Positions 43,596 through 55,319 are shown, counted from the first letter of the stretch. The stretch: DNA of 64,000 nt from Dendrocalamus latiflorus (GCA_017311315.1 CM029622.1:11149295-11213294); one strand, 5' to 3'. The notes: generated from the sequence alone by a model not told the origin. Translations and numbers: made by a program.

Positions 43596-46500
43596 TGTAA
43601 CAGCCCAGGTTTTTATGAAACTAAAAAATAAATAAATAATAAAAATTAATTAAAATAAAATTTAAATTAAAATAACTATTTTTGTGCCTAAATTTTTAAA
43701 TTTGGTTTTGCCTGGATTTCTGTTTTTGAAAAAGTTGGATTTAAAAGGAATTTTAAGAGAAAACCTGAAATACTATTAAATAAAATTATATTTTGATTTT
43801 GTATAAAAATCTTATGTCAAATTAATTATTTGGAGTTATTTGGATTTTATTTGGTTTTCTGAGTTTTCTGGAGTTTTAAGACCTATTTTTGAAATTAAAA
43901 AGTAATTTAATTATGAAAATTAAATACCAACATTAGTTGGAAATATTTTTATTAAGTCCAAAATGTCACCAGGAGCTGCTGTGAATTTTCCTGGAATTTT
44001 TAGAAGTATTTTTATATTTTTCTGAGGCTTAGTTAATTTCCCAGGCTTTTCTGAAATTCAAAAATCAAAAATCAAAATTAAATCCCCTCCTCCTCCCTCT
44101 GGCCGCCACGTGGACGGCCAGATTGCGCCCACGATGCCACCATCCGGCCACCCGCTTCATCCCGCCTTCCCCCTCTCAGTGGCCGCCACGTGTGCGACCC
44201 GGCTAATCTCAGCCGTCCGCCCCTTTTCCCGCACCCACCGCCCGATTTGGTCTGCGGCCACGTGCCGTAATCTCGGCCGTTCCCGCTCCCTCCTCCCTGG
44301 GCCACCCGATTCTCCCTTCGGCTCAATCACCGCCGCCCGCGCCCTCTCCCTTCTCCCTCTCTCTGCCACCCCGGGCCCGCACGTCAGCCACCCCTGCCTC
44401 CTTCTTCCTCCCCACCTTCTTCCTCCGCCCGCACGCCGCCCACCCCGCAACCGCCGTCCGTGCCTTCCGGCCTCTCCCCACGTCGCCTCCTCGCGCGCGC
44501 CACTCGGTCTTCTCCCCGCACAACGCGCGCCCACCTTTTCCACGTCCCGCGCCGTTCCTTGCCTAATTCCCGCAACCGCCGCCGCCCACCCTCGCCACTC
44601 CGGCGATCAATTCGCCCGCACCTACCCCTCCCCTCCCCTATTTAAGCCCTCCCCCGGCTCCGCCTTCTTCCACACAACCCCGCCCCCACCTCCGCTTTCT
44701 CTCCCGGCCTCTCCACCGCCGCCACGCCGGAGCCCCCGTGCCCGCCGAAGACCGCGCCAAGGTGAAAAGGGTTCCCCTTCTCCTCCTCCCCCTCCTCTGC
44801 ATTTCGCCGTTCGCCGCCGGCCGCCGGAACGCCGCCACCGTCGCAACCACCGTGCGCCTCCAGCCAGCGTTGCCCGTGCGTGTGTGGCCGCTGACGTGGC
44901 GCCGAGTCAGCGCCACGTCGGTGCCATCCGACCTCCCCTCACTCCATCAGCTGCCACGCCATCCCCGCACTACCTCAGCCCCGCCTGTAGACCGTGGACT
45001 CGGTCTACATGGACCAGGCTCGCATGTCAGCCCCTCCCCCATTTTCCTGTGCAAAAATATTTCGGCCAAAAAGAGAAATTCCCAGGGCTGACGCAATGCT
45101 GACACCATAAATCCCTTTTTCAGTAGAAAAATAATTCCAGAAATTCTTCTTTTCCTTTTTTCTCTGAATTTAAACTTCCCAGAGCTCGTTCTCCTTCGTC
45201 CTAACTCCGATTTAGCCCATTCAAAATTTTAAATTCATCAAAAATTCCCTTCTATCCATTTCTAGCCCCAATGCAAAATTTTGAAGTTAATTTGAATTTA
45301 TTTTGAATTTATTTGAATTTGGTGGGTTATTTTCACGTGTAGACTTCGACGATTCGGGAAAATTCGACGACGAAGGTTTGAACCAAGTTGAAGAGCAAGG
45401 CAAGTCACACTCCTTGATCATGTTGATCCCAGTTTTCAAAATAAAACCTATGTTGATTTAAATTATTCTGCATGCATATGTTTATTCAATTATTTCAATT
45501 CCATTTTGAATTTAGCTATTACCTACTTGTTATTATCTCCATTGACCTTGAATTATCTTGATACCTTGTAACCCTAGATTAAAACTCTGGTTAATACATT
45601 AGTGTTGGCTAGAGAGTTTAAATCAAATGCTTAGCCTTGCTTAGATATATTGGTAATTGGGATATCTTTCACATAAAATGATAACCCTGTTTACATAAAA
45701 TGATATGCTTTTGTTATGTACTCTTGACTTTGGTGAGTCAAGGAGTGTTATGAAATATTTTGAAAACAAAATATAAAACCTGGTTTAGACTTAGGCAATT
45801 GGTTAGATGGGTGGGTGCAGGCATGCCCTGTTGGTTGGAGCCGCAGTGGTTGATTGTCGTGCACAAGGGGTATGTGGTTGGGCCTAAGTCAGATTAATGA
45901 CCGGTCTTTGAGCTACTGTTGCTAAACCCTAACGTACTACCACATGGCTGGTATGGGACAACCCTGGCTGAATAATTTGCGGAGTCCCAATCTGAATCAA
46001 GTCGTAGGTTGAAAGTGGGCGTGGTTGGTGCCATGAGAAGCCCCACTTGGGTGAGCGTGGTTGTAGCCATGAGAAGTCTCACCTAGGCTCAAGAGGGGGT
46101 CCCGGTCTGGTGGATTCCTTACTAGGGTGAAACCTTAGAGTTGGCTTGGCCAGGTTGCCGGCTTCGCATTGTAAAAGCCTTGTTATGATTGCTCAGTCGC
46201 ACGCCTAAGAAAGCGTGTATTGGCCGACATTATGAGGACATCATATCTTGTGGGTAAAGTTGTACAACCTCTACAGAGTGTATAATCTATCCTGGATAGC
46301 CGTGCCCACGGTCACGGGCATGCTAAGCAAGAGTTTTTTCATAGATTAGACTTGGTTTTACAAAAATGTTTCCGAAAACCTTATGGATGGATGGAATCCA
46401 TGAATGTATGAAGAACGTGTGGATGGATGGAATCCACATGGGATGTTTTTGGGAAAGATGGTCCGGGAGGGATTTCCGTGGTTACGTTGGTGTATGCTCG

Positions 46501-47004
46501 GAGCCTACACTAAGGGTATGAATTTCAATTAACATATTGTTTTTATTTATCGTATTAAATTCAGCTTTTTAATCTATATGTTGTATTTCATTAAATGTTG
46601 TTTTATGCTCAAATAACCCTATATGCATTCCTTTGTGGCCCTTATCATTATGTTGCATTTTCCGTGTGACTTGTGAAGTACAAGTTTGTACTCACCTTGC
46701 TTAATCATAATAGAGGAGGATGTCTACGACTACAGTGAGGACCAGGACGAGTAGGACGTGTCTTGCAGTCATCTGCCTGTGGGCAAGCAGTTGGGCTTCG
46801 CCAGTTATCATTTTATTTCCGCTGTTAATTTCCCTTTTATTTGATTTACCAATGTAAGACTTGGCCATGAGGCCGTACTCATTTACTTAATATATTTGGT
46901 CATTTGCGTTCGATATGTATCTTTGTTTGCTATGTGCACTAGCTGTTCCTGGACTAGTGCGATTTACACAGAGGATTTCGGAGTCGTTACTCCGGGATCC
47001 GACA
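43596..47004 (+). mobile_element. Ty3/gypsy-type solo LTR (3409 bp), TSD ATTAC
   Basis: Ends TGTAACAGCCCAGG and GGGATCCGACA, with perfect flanking ATTAC (43591-43595 and 47005-47009). A GC-rich block (44070-45080) has open frames up to 330 codons in several phases on both strands. Their Pro/Arg/Ser-rich composition and overlap mark them as compositional. Plus orientation is inferred from the TGTACTCACCTTGC motif near 46688 close to the 3' end. Confidence 0.88.
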
Positions 47005-47377
47005 ATTACCGACTTCACCAAGACTTGAGCTGTCACCGTCGCTTCTTCATTACCGAGACTTGAGTTGTCGTCACCACCTCTTCTTTGCCTCCAGTGACCA
47101 TCAGTCTTTGCACATCGCCCATCCACTTAGCCCATGCGTCCTCGTCCAGAAACACCACTCCAAATCCCTTCCTCCCCCGCACCGTGTCCTCACAAGAGCT
47201 AGTCGCCGAAACCACCTCAGCACCGACCCGCCACCTGTCGCCACATGGACGGCACCTGCATCAGTGTCACCGCTGCCACATCAGCCGCCACCAAGCCCAA
47301 ACCTTAGATCTAAACCATATGGACTTGGTCCACAGTGAACTAAGCCACTGACATGTGGCCCCACCTACCAACCACTA

Positions 47378-47765
47378 TGTTGAACCTCGGGACGATAACT
47401 CATGGATCCTCTTTGTTAATCGTACTAGTTCAGGATCAGTTAGTGCACATAGTGATCACAAGGGTACATATCAAGTACAATGACAAACTTTATTAATTAA
47501 AAGAGTATAGCCTTATGCGCAAGGTTTACATCCACGAACCATAGGCCAAATTTAAATAATAGCAGCAGAAAAAAAGTCAAAGTGGAAGAAGCCCAGTAAA
47601 CCTACCCACATACAAATGACAGTAAGACGTGGCCTACTCATCCTGTTCTTCATGTAGTCGAAGCGGTCCTCCACTGAGAAGTGATAGTAAGGGTGAGTAC
47701 AAAGTTGTAATCCACAAGTTTGTTTCATTCATCTATGCTATATACGTGATGTAGCTTGTTTTCAG
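47378..47765 (-). mobile_element. LTR fragment (3' end, minus orientation)
   Basis: The plus strand starts TGTTGAACCTCGGGACG and carries TAGTAAGGGTGAGTACA near 47686. This is the arrangement seen in the first 400 bp of the minus-oriented LTR at 12534. It is cut off where CACTA sequence begins. Confidence 0.45.
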
Positions 47766-48253
47766 AGCGCATGACTAGCATATCCTGAGGCTAGCTGAAA
47801 AACGACAAAGAAAATTGCTATTAAAATAGCTATCATAGATGGTTCGGTGTTGCAAACCGTCTGTGTATCTATATACAGACGGTTTCAAACACTGAGCCAT
47901 TTGTGATATGAACGATATCATAGACGGTCTTTATTATTAACCGTGTGTGATATGAATCATATCACAAACGGTTAGTAACGAAAAACGTCTGTGATAATCG
48001 AGTATCACAAATAGTCTTTGTTATTAACCATCTGTGATATTGTATATATCATAGTAGTCGAATATTACAGACGATTTTTTATAAAAAAAACCATCTGTGA
48101 TAAGCGACTATCACAGACGGTTTTTTTCTCAAAAACCGTCTGTAATGTAAGTTATCACAGACGGCTTATCACTGACACATAAACACAGATGGTTCAGGAA
48201 TCATCTGTGATGACGGTTCCGAACTATCTATGATAGGACTATCTGTAGTAGTG
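47766..48253 (-). mobile_element. CACTA end (terminus at 48253)
   Basis: Subterminal hairpin units (ATCACAGACGGTT/AACCGTCTGTGAT) cover 47826-48200, ending in the terminus CTATCTGTAGTAGTG (complement CACTACTACAGATAG). Inside the array the complement reads GGCTAGCCTCAGGATATGCTAG, the motif found after the array at 51700. The element extended leftward and is truncated. The three bases after it are TGA. Confidence 0.8.
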
Positions 48254-49672
48254 TGACGAAATAAAGGATTTTGGTTCAGGAGGCAGTGAGATAGTCAGAC
48301 TATGCATTTTCTTTCTTTCTTTTTCAAAAACGAAAAGGGGTTAAAGTTGTGCTTCGTGAGGGATTCAGGTCTTCGAGGGGGGAAGGGAGACAAGGCCACC
48401 TAAGGGCACGATTTCTCTCAAGATGAGGGGAAGAAAGAGGTGGGTTGACAAATCAATCAGGGATAATCAATTAGGGATAGTTGATGTTATTGTGAGTAAT
48501 TATCTTTAATTTTAAAGGGTATTTTTTTTGTGAGAGAATTGATGACAATCACCAACTTCTATTTTTATATTAGTAAAGATATGGAAAGAATGGAATAGTT
48601 ATAGTACGAATGGGGTGTCTAAATGCTTTCAACTCAGTATAAAGAACTTTCAACTCGATTCATAAAACATTCAAGTTGAATTCGTAAACTTTCAACTCAA
48701 CATATTGGGAACTTCACAAACTTTCGACTTAACAACTATCAACTCGATTTGGTAAACTTTCACCTCGATTTCAATTGGATTTTTTAGAAAATTTTCAGTA
48801 AAAAATATGCGAACTTTCGGCCCCGGCGATGCAGCTGACGCGCTCTCCCCTAGCGGGTGCGCGTCGCCGTTCGTGTGGAGGCGCTGCGGCGCAGAAGTTG
48901 CTAGGGTATCCAGGTCTTGGCGAGGGCGCTCGGCGGCGAGTGGCACGAGGATGCGGGGGCACGGCGGATCTTGTCGGCGTCGAGGAGGGCCGCGATGACG
49001 GTGTGATGCAGCGGCGCGGCGGCGTCTGGATACGACGATGTGGTCGGGCTCGCCATGGGCGATTGGGAAAGTGGCTCGTTGCGTGTTGCGTATGTGACGA
49101 GACGATGCGTCCATGCTAACATCCACCGGCTTAGCATTTCTGGTAGTAAGATTTATTTTGATAGAGGCAGGTAATATTTAAGCAAAAAGACCGTCAAGTA
49201 AAATAGCGACCACACTACCTTGTTTCCTGTCCATGTTGATACTATACACATTTATGCAATCTAGTGGTGCATGGCCTGTGACTTGGCTCCAGACTGATCC
49301 AACTGTAGTAGTTTCGGTTCATCAACAAGGCCATTACAAATTGCACATTTGCATAGGACAACAAATGGATCATCATAACAATTAGCATTATTTATATAAA
49401 ACCTACCTAAATTGTTTGCTCCAACAAAAAAAGAAGTATTCAATGGCATCTTTGTATCTGGCCATGCATATGACGAAACCCAATCTCCACCAGATCATCG
49501 TTAGGATACAGGCAAACAAGAGTCAACTCCGATTGTTCACAGAAGATAGATATAGCGTGCGCGGTGCGCCTCGTAGTAATTAATACATCCGGCTTCGATT
49601 CGTCTCCCCTCACCGCGCGGCACGCCCGGTTAAAACCTCCGCCTCTCCAGCGTCCAAACGTCTGCGGGATCC
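48254..49672. other. Upstream region of the cystatin gene with transposon remnants
   Basis: 48541-48579 in reverse complement reads TCTTTACTAATATAAAAATA, resembling the 5' terminus of grass Helitrons (TC start, A before it). No 3' hairpin or CTRR end was found. 48600-48780 repeats AACTTTCAACTCGATT-like phrases. 48800-49060 is GC-rich with no convincing gene. 49150-49560 is AT-rich. A TATA-like AGATATAGCG at 49549 could serve the cystatin gene. Confidence 0.35.
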
Positions 49673-50053
49673 ATGACCATGTCCATGAGAGCCCTCCTCC
49701 TAACCGTGCTCCTTTCCGCCGTCGTCGGGCTCTGCACCATCGCGGCGCCCGCCACGGCGGCGCGCGTGGGGCCACTGCTCGTCGGGGGTTGGAGCCCGAT
49801 CAAGGACGTCAGCGATCCCCACATCCAGGAGCTCGGCGGCTGGGCGGTGGCGGAGCACGTAAAGGATGTGCACGACGGGCTGCGGTTCAGCAAGGTGGTG
49901 AGCGGCGAGGAGCTGCTGGTGTCCGGGATGGACTACAAGCTCGTCCTCCACGCGACGGACGGCACCGGGAGGAGCGCTGTGTACGAGGCGGCCGTGTACG
50001 AGCAGGAGTGGACAAAGACCCGCAAGCTCTTGTCCTTCTTGCCGGCGAACTGA
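49673..50053 (+). CDS. Phytocystatin-like cysteine protease inhibitor, secreted
   Basis: A single exon of 126 codons, GC-rich as is typical of grass genes. Residues 1 to about 30 form a signal peptide (MTMSMRALLLTVLLSAVVGL, then Ala-rich). The mature part opens with GPLLVGGWSPI, giving the conserved N-terminal Gly. The helix motif is LGGWAVAEHVK (54-64), corresponding to the plant LARFAV motif. The first inhibitory hairpin loop is KVVSG (74-78) in place of QxVxG. The second loop is EW (112-113) in place of PW. Phytocystatins block papain-like proteases in defence and seed or senescence proteolysis. This fits the GGW-type secreted grass cystatins. The changed loop residues may alter target choice or strength. 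The nearest downstream polyadenylation-like signal is AATAAG at 50178. Other ATGs at 49679 and 49685 are in frame. Confidence 0.9.
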   Translation: MTMSMRALLLTVLLSAVVGLCTIAAPATAARVGPLLVGGWSPIKDVSDPHIQELGGWAVAEHVKDVHDGLRFSKVVSGEELLVSGMDYKLVLHATDGTGRSAVYEAAVYEQEWTKTRKLLSFLPAN

Positions 50054-50280
50054 TCGGGGACGTCACCGGCCCGTGCTTCGATTAAGGATCCGTTTAGACC
50101 TTGGACTAGTGAAGCACTGCAATTACTAAGATGTAACCAGCGAGTTGATGTTATCATATCGAGCATTTATAGATTTCAATAAGAGCCTTGAGCAATCGTC
50201 TTATTCCTTCGTCTTCTTTTATGATGGAAGTACTCGCCAACAGCAGGTATGGAACCGCGCACCTAGAACTCGAAAGCTTA

Positions 50281-50511
50281 GAGCGTCTCCAACAGTATGA
50301 GCTAGTTACTAGCTTTAAAATAACTTCTTCAATAGTACTAACTTTTAGCACATAGCTCATAACATAAATAGCCTCACATGACACTCTCACATAATCTTGG
50401 AATGCGTGTATGAGACTAGCTCTTGATCAAGAGATAGCTTTTCTCTTTCTTCTATTATAATATGAAATAATATGCTTAGAGCTAGCTCATAAGTCACTAT
50501 TGGAGATGCTC
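50281..50511. mobile_element. Tourist-like MITE, TSD TTA (231 bp)
   Basis: Ends GAGCGTCTCCAACAGTATGAGCTAG and CTAGCTCATAAGTCACTATTGGAGATGCTC are inverted repeats. TTA occurs on both sides (50278-50280 and 50512-50514). It lies about 230 bp after the cystatin stop; the intervening 50054-50277 is 3' flank. Confidence 0.88.
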
Positions 50512-50661
50512 TTAATGATCTTTTCGTGGTGGTATTCAAAATTACAAGAAGCTCCGATCGTCAAAATAGATGGCAGACGATATATGAGATCTTTTTTTAT
50601 AGGGACAGATGACATCTTATACTAGGATGTAAAGCGGATATGAACTATTCATATTATTTTA

Positions 50662-51145
50662 CTGCTCCGTCTATTTCGTTATATTTGTCCACCGTCTCAG
50701 AAGTATCCGTTTTAATATATTTGTCTATTGAGAAAATCTAGAGTATAATTATTATAAATTTTCACTCTATATCCTTATTTTTACCCTGTGCTCAAACACA
50801 CCACCACGCATGCACTCCACACGCGCACACACGAGTGTGCCCTTAGCATACACCTAGAAGAATAGGGTCGGAGATAAATCCGCGACCTCACAAAATTACT
50901 ACTGAAGCGTACTTATGTGTACATAAATATGGGCACTAGGATTTGAATCCTAGTAGGTAGAGTCATACACCCACAACTCTAACACCTTACTCACCTTACT
51001 AAGAGGTGACTTTCTCTATACCCCTATGTAAATGCTTTAGAAGAGGTTAAGTGATTATGGTATATTAACTATTTTTTTAGATTTAGTGTTTCTTTAGTCT
51101 GTGCGTATGGTGGGTTGTGGATAAATATTGTGAAATAAAGGAGTG
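50662..51145. mobile_element. Stowaway-like element with an internal SINE-like insertion
   Basis: Left CTGCTCCGTCTATTTCGTTATATTTGTCC and right complement CACTCCTTTATTTCACAATATTTATCC are matching termini of the CTCCxTC..ATTTC Stowaway type. The TA duplication is visible only on the left. The right side is abutted by an LTR fragment. The interior is mostly taken up by the segment at 50785-51003. Confidence 0.55.
50785..51003 (-). mobile_element. tRNA-derived SINE-like segment
   Basis: The minus strand reads TGTTAGAGTTGTGGGTGTATGACTC, then CTAGGATTCAAATCC. The latter resembles an RNA polymerase III B box (GGTTCGAATCC). A unique body follows. The length of about 220 bp fits plant SINEs. The A box and target duplication are not certain. 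Confidence 0.45.
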
Positions 51146-51147
51146 TC

Positions 51148-51383
51148 TGTAACGCCTCGCATTTTTAGAGCTAATTTAAGCGTCGAGTAGTGGGTTAACA
51201 ACAATACTTAACCATCTAATTAGTGTCGCGGATTACTTAGTTCAAATTCAAACCATTGCACAGACACTTCAATTGAATAAAAGACAATAAAGTAAATGAA
51301 TATAAATTGCATCATACATTGAATTCAGTGGTATTACATTCTAGGCATCACCAATACATCAAGTATGGAAGTTAAATTACATT
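51148..51383 (-). mobile_element. LTR fragment interrupted by CACTA
   Basis: Starts TGTAACGCCTCGCATTTTT and contains GCATCATACATTGAATTCAGTGGTATTACA, typical of the terminal few hundred bp of large grass gypsy LTRs in minus orientation. It ends where the CACTA terminus begins. Confidence 0.4.
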
Positions 51384-51690
51384 CACTACTACAGAAAAGG
51401 TCATCACAGACGGTTCAAAAACGTCATCACAGACGGTTTTGTGAACCGTCTGAATTTATGGGTCAGTGATAATACGAGGTCATCACAGACGGTTTTCGAA
51501 CCGTCTGTGATGCAAATATCACAGACGGTTTTTAGTTAAAAACCGTCTGTAATATAGTTATCACAGACGGTTTTTAACTAAAAACCGTCTGTGATATTTA
51601 TAAATCACAAACGGTTTTTAACTAAAAACCGTCTGTGATTATAACTATCATAGACGGTTTTTAGTTAAAAATCGTCTGTGATATTCCCTT
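51384..51690. repeat. CACTA terminus and subterminal hairpin array
   Basis: Five well-preserved inverted units, for example TATCACAGACGGTTTTT AGTTAAAAACCGTCTGTGAT, with about 45-60 bp period. This is the best preserved array of the seven in the window. Confidence 0.88.
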
Positions 51691-51836
51691 CTATTCCTAA
51701 ACCTATTTCTGTTTATTGGCTAGCCTCAGGAAATGCTAGCCATGCCCTCTAAAACAAGCAGATCAACATGTACATGTATACATCCAATTCACATCTCAAT
51801 TCATTTCACAAACATAAAACATCAATTTTTATTAAG

Positions 51837-52083
51837 TGTTGTGGCTACGGGCCAAACAGAGAGAGAGGTGGTAGTGGAGAGTGATGAAGATGAGTGTAAT
51901 GGTCTGGGTCCTCCCCATGGCCTGTACTCGTATATATATACGCATGAGGAGTGCTTTTACAGTTATACCCTTACATCTGGTTATCCCCTCTAGGGGCAGT
52001 TATGTCATTACACATGGCCTATTCTGGGCCTTATAATTTCCTACCAGGCCTGCTGGGTTTAGGTGGGGGCCATCCCTACGACA
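51837..52083 (-). repeat. 3' LTR of the Tat element (247 bp)
   Basis: The plus strand begins TGTTGTGGCTACGGG and ends CCATCCCTACGACA. It contains a TATATATATACG run (51931-51942), a likely TATA box for minus transcription. The adjacent internal sequence GGAGCCTCTCATGG (complement purine-rich) is the likely polypurine region. Confidence 0.92.
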
Positions 52084-52784
52084 GGAGCCTCTCATGGTAA
52101 AGGGCTTCATAAGGCCGAAGCCATGTTGCCGAGTCCTTTGGCCCCCTCCGTCCCCGCGGCCTGCGAACTTTGCCAGACTTTTGGGGCTGCACTGTAGCCG
52201 AAGCAGACGCGCGCGCGCCGTTCCTGATAAGGGGCGTGCTGCGACGCTCGGACTTCCGGCCGTCCACGTGGTGCAGCGTGCTTGGCGCGGTGCGGGCGTT
52301 GAGGCGCCGTGACCATTAGTATGGCGGCGAACTTCCGGCAGTTGGACTTCTGCCGATTGGCCTTCCGCCGGTTGGCTCCCCTTGCTGATTGGGGTATATA
52401 TATGGCGCTGGTGCGGCGGTGCTCCTGCGTATATTGTGATAGAAGCTGTTCCCCTAAAATGGGCCCCTGCCGTGCATCAACATTCCTGGGTGACGTTGAG
52501 CGGCTTGGGGAATGTTGATGCACAGAAGGAGGTCCACTTTTCCTGGGAGCTTGACCAGTGCCGGTTATCGACAGCCAGCCGCGCTTCCTGCCCCCGCACC
52601 GCGCTTCCGTAGGCGACAGCAAGGTCTGCCCTGTTTTTCTTAACAGGCCTACCTACAGTCGGTGTGCCTGATGGAACCCGCCGGTATTACCTTTTATGTT
52701 GATGCACTGTAGGTGGCCTGTTAAGGAAAACGAGGTAGATTTTGCAGGACAAGACCCCCGCCTTTGCTGCGCCCCGCCGAAGTG

Positions 52785-53249
52785 GACGCGCGCGCTCCGT
52801 CCCCTTCCCTTCGAACGGGTGGCAGCGGAGCTGGCGCCCAGTCGGAGTAGACGCGCGCGCTCCGTCCCCTACCCTTCGAACGGATGGCAGCGGAGCTGGC
52901 GCCCAGTCGGAGTAGACGCGCGCGCTCCGTCCCCTACCCATCGCACGGGTGGCAGCGCAGGCTGGCGCCTAGTCGAAGTAGACGCGCGCGCTCCGTCCCC
53001 TACCCATCGCACGGGTGGCAGCGAAGGCTGGCGCCTAGTCGAAGTAGACGCGCGTGCTCCGTCCCCTACCCATCGCACGGGTGGCAGCGAAGCTGGCGCC
53101 TAGTCGAAGTAGACGCGCGTGCTCCGTCCCCTACCCATCGAACGGGTGGCAGCGAAGCTGGCGCCTAGTCGAAGTAGACGCGCGTGCTCCGTCCCCTACC
53201 CATCGAACGGGTGGCAGCGAAGCTGGCGCCTAGTCGAAGTAGACGCGCC
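52785..53249. repeat. 65-bp GC-rich minisatellite, seven copies
   Basis: GACGCGCGCGCTCCGTCCCCTACCCATCGxACGGGTGGCAGCGAAGCTGGCGCCTAGTCGAAGTA is repeated about seven times near the 3' end of the Tat element. It is interrupted at 53250 by the copia fragment and resumes for part of a unit at 55558 (GCGGAGCTGGCGCC). Open frames across it reflect the period and are not genes. 52084-52784 is noncoding Tat sequence. Confidence 0.9.
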
Positions 53250-53465
53250 CTGGATTATGATGTTCCTTGCCTCAGCGTTTGCCTCAACATCATGCATATT
53301 TCCAGCATTAATGTTCTCATCGGCAGGAACAACAAATCTGACCTTCACCTTCCGCCAAATGGCATACCCCTGAGCCTGGATGTACGTTTCCATTCGGCTC
53401 TTCCAGAAGGGGTAATCCAGGCCATCAAAGACGGGAGGCTTGGTCAAGTACTTGTCCGTCACCAT
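53250..53465 (-). pseudogene. Copia gag N-terminus, truncated
   Basis: ATG at 53465 starts MVTDKYLTKPPVFDGLDYPF, with WKSRMETYIQAQGYAIW following. This is the DUF4219/UBN2-type N-terminal gag region of plant copia elements. After about 72 codons the frame runs into the Tat minisatellite, so the rest of gag and all of pol are lost. Confidence 0.85.
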
Positions 53466-53521
53466 GGCTCTTGAGACCGGTTAAGATCTATTGAAAAGAG
53501 CTAACCGGCTCTGATACCAAT

Positions 53522-55319
53522 TGAAGGACCGAAATGGCGACAGAGGGGGGTGAATTTCGATCTTTAAAAATCGCCCCCAACAAGTATCCTTACTTAAGCT
53601 TCTTCTCCAATAGCTATGGAAGCTATGAAGATAGAAAATAAGCCCTCACTGGAAATCACAGAGAGAAAGAAAACCAGATCCAGAAAGAAGCAATCAAGAA
53701 AAACAAATTCAGCGCAAGTCTGGCTGCAAGCGGTAGTACCGCTGTGACGAGCGGTCGTACCTCTGAGCGGTCGTACCGCAATACCGAGCGGTAGTACCTC
53801 TCGCCGGAGACGTTCGGACTGGTCCGAACAAGAGCGGTAGTACCTCTCCAGGAGCGGTAGTACCTCTGAGCGGTAGTTCCTCTCCAGGAGCGGTAGTACC
53901 TCTCGGGAAAAACAGCAAACAGGATTTTCAGGCTGAAACTTTGAGACTTCGGATTTTTGGCTAAAAAGAAGGTTTGCTCTCAATCGTTTTGATCCAAGAC
54001 CTTACTACAACATACTAAATAGTAAGGGGACCTTGGGAAACAAGAGAATCAAACCAAGAAGCAAGAATTTCAGATTATGGGTAAAAATCTGAATTTTTGC
54101 ACAACCCGAGCCAAAAATCAAATTGCTTCCAAACCTTTGATCCTATGGCTAAGAGACTTTGCAGATATGTTAGCAATAGCCATAGGACTCTCCATGCCAA
54201 ATCTCAGCCCACCTTGCAAAGGGAAACAAGAAATGCTCAAAAACCCTAGAAAGGCAAAAGAAGAACAGAGCAACCAAAAAGGCCAAAACTGAGATTAAAA
54301 GAGGTTTGCTCTAGGGAAACTCGATCAAATGATCTTGAGGCACTATCCCATCAAAGAGCAACCCATTTTGGGCCTTCCCAGCAAGCAAGAACTCAAAAAA
54401 CGAAAATCAAGAAATCATGCAAATGAAGAACGAAGAACAGACAGAGCACGGGAAGCAGACTTCAGATTTCATTCAACTATTCAGGGATTACAACTGAGCT
54501 ACGTCCCCATACCCCGATTGATACAAGAGGAATGATTACAAGACTCTCAATCCCTCATCTCCCTCTCAATCACCAAGAATCTCACCACTTCTTGGGAGGA
54601 AGAACACACAGAGAGAGGAGACTCACATAGAAACCATCGTAGAGACACAGAGGGAGCACACTCTGCCTCTACCACCAACTCACACCAACTAAAGAGCTAA
54701 AGGAAACAACCTTCCTAAAGCCTCTTTTGACTCTAAAACCCTAATTCTATCACAAGTGCTCAAGGAGGGCATGCAGCCCCTCCTCTCCTTTTATAGCGCC
54801 TGGCTAACGGGTCTCCGCCCCGTTACGCCCGCTACGTCCAACGGAGCCCGCTCCCGCTTGTGCAGCCTTGCGAATTTCCCGATTCGCCCCTTCTGCACCT
54901 TCCGGGAAGCTTCCGCGCTCCTTGCCTCGCACGCCTCGCAACCACCTCGAGTCCACGTCGTCTTCGACACATCCCGACCGTTCTGACCTCAGCGCCACCT
55001 GCGCCTAGTCCGGTCCACTGTGTCTCGCCACGACTCCAACTCGACGTCCTGCAGTCACACAGACAAGAAACACGTCAAATAGCACCGCTCGACACATGAA
55101 AGCGTAAATACCATTACACTTACCACAGATGAAGTCAAAACCTGTCAAAACATTAGAATATGCATCCTAAACCCAAATGACCAGATTTGACCAAAGTCCG
55201 ACCGAGCCCGATTGCGTCACGCAACGACTCGACTCCGAACCACTCAAACCAAACTTGACTGACCTAAACCTTTGTCAATTACTCATCACTCTCATGGAGC
55301 ACGACCACATGGTCTCTCA
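53522..55319 (-). repeat. Copia LTR (1798 bp) inside the rearranged fragment
   Basis: The minus strand starts TGAGAGACCATGTGG and ends CGGTCCTTCA. Both ends match the solo LTR at 10067-12113 while the middle is strongly diverged. Contains a GGTAGTACC palindrome array (53731-53902). Confidence 0.85.
53731..53902. repeat. Array of GGTAGTACC / GGTCGTACC palindromes
   Basis: About eight GCGGTAGTACCxC units lie 210-380 bp from the LTR 3' end, the same place as the GGTCAGACC array in the solo LTR at 10067. The outer GGT...ACC is constant while the central triplet differs. Confidence 0.8.

Noticed and set aside
44110..45102. 330-codon plus-strand frame and several overlapping frames on both strands
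   Set aside because: They lie in the GC-rich block of a solo LTR with perfect target duplications. Composition is Pro/Arg/Ser-rich with no domain, and all phases are open because stop codons are rare in such sequence.
49261..49775. Minus-strand frames upstream of the cystatin gene (for example 49261-49449)
   Set aside because: Peptide composition looks protein-like, but there is no recognisable family and a stop separates the pieces. Not enough support to call a gene fragment.
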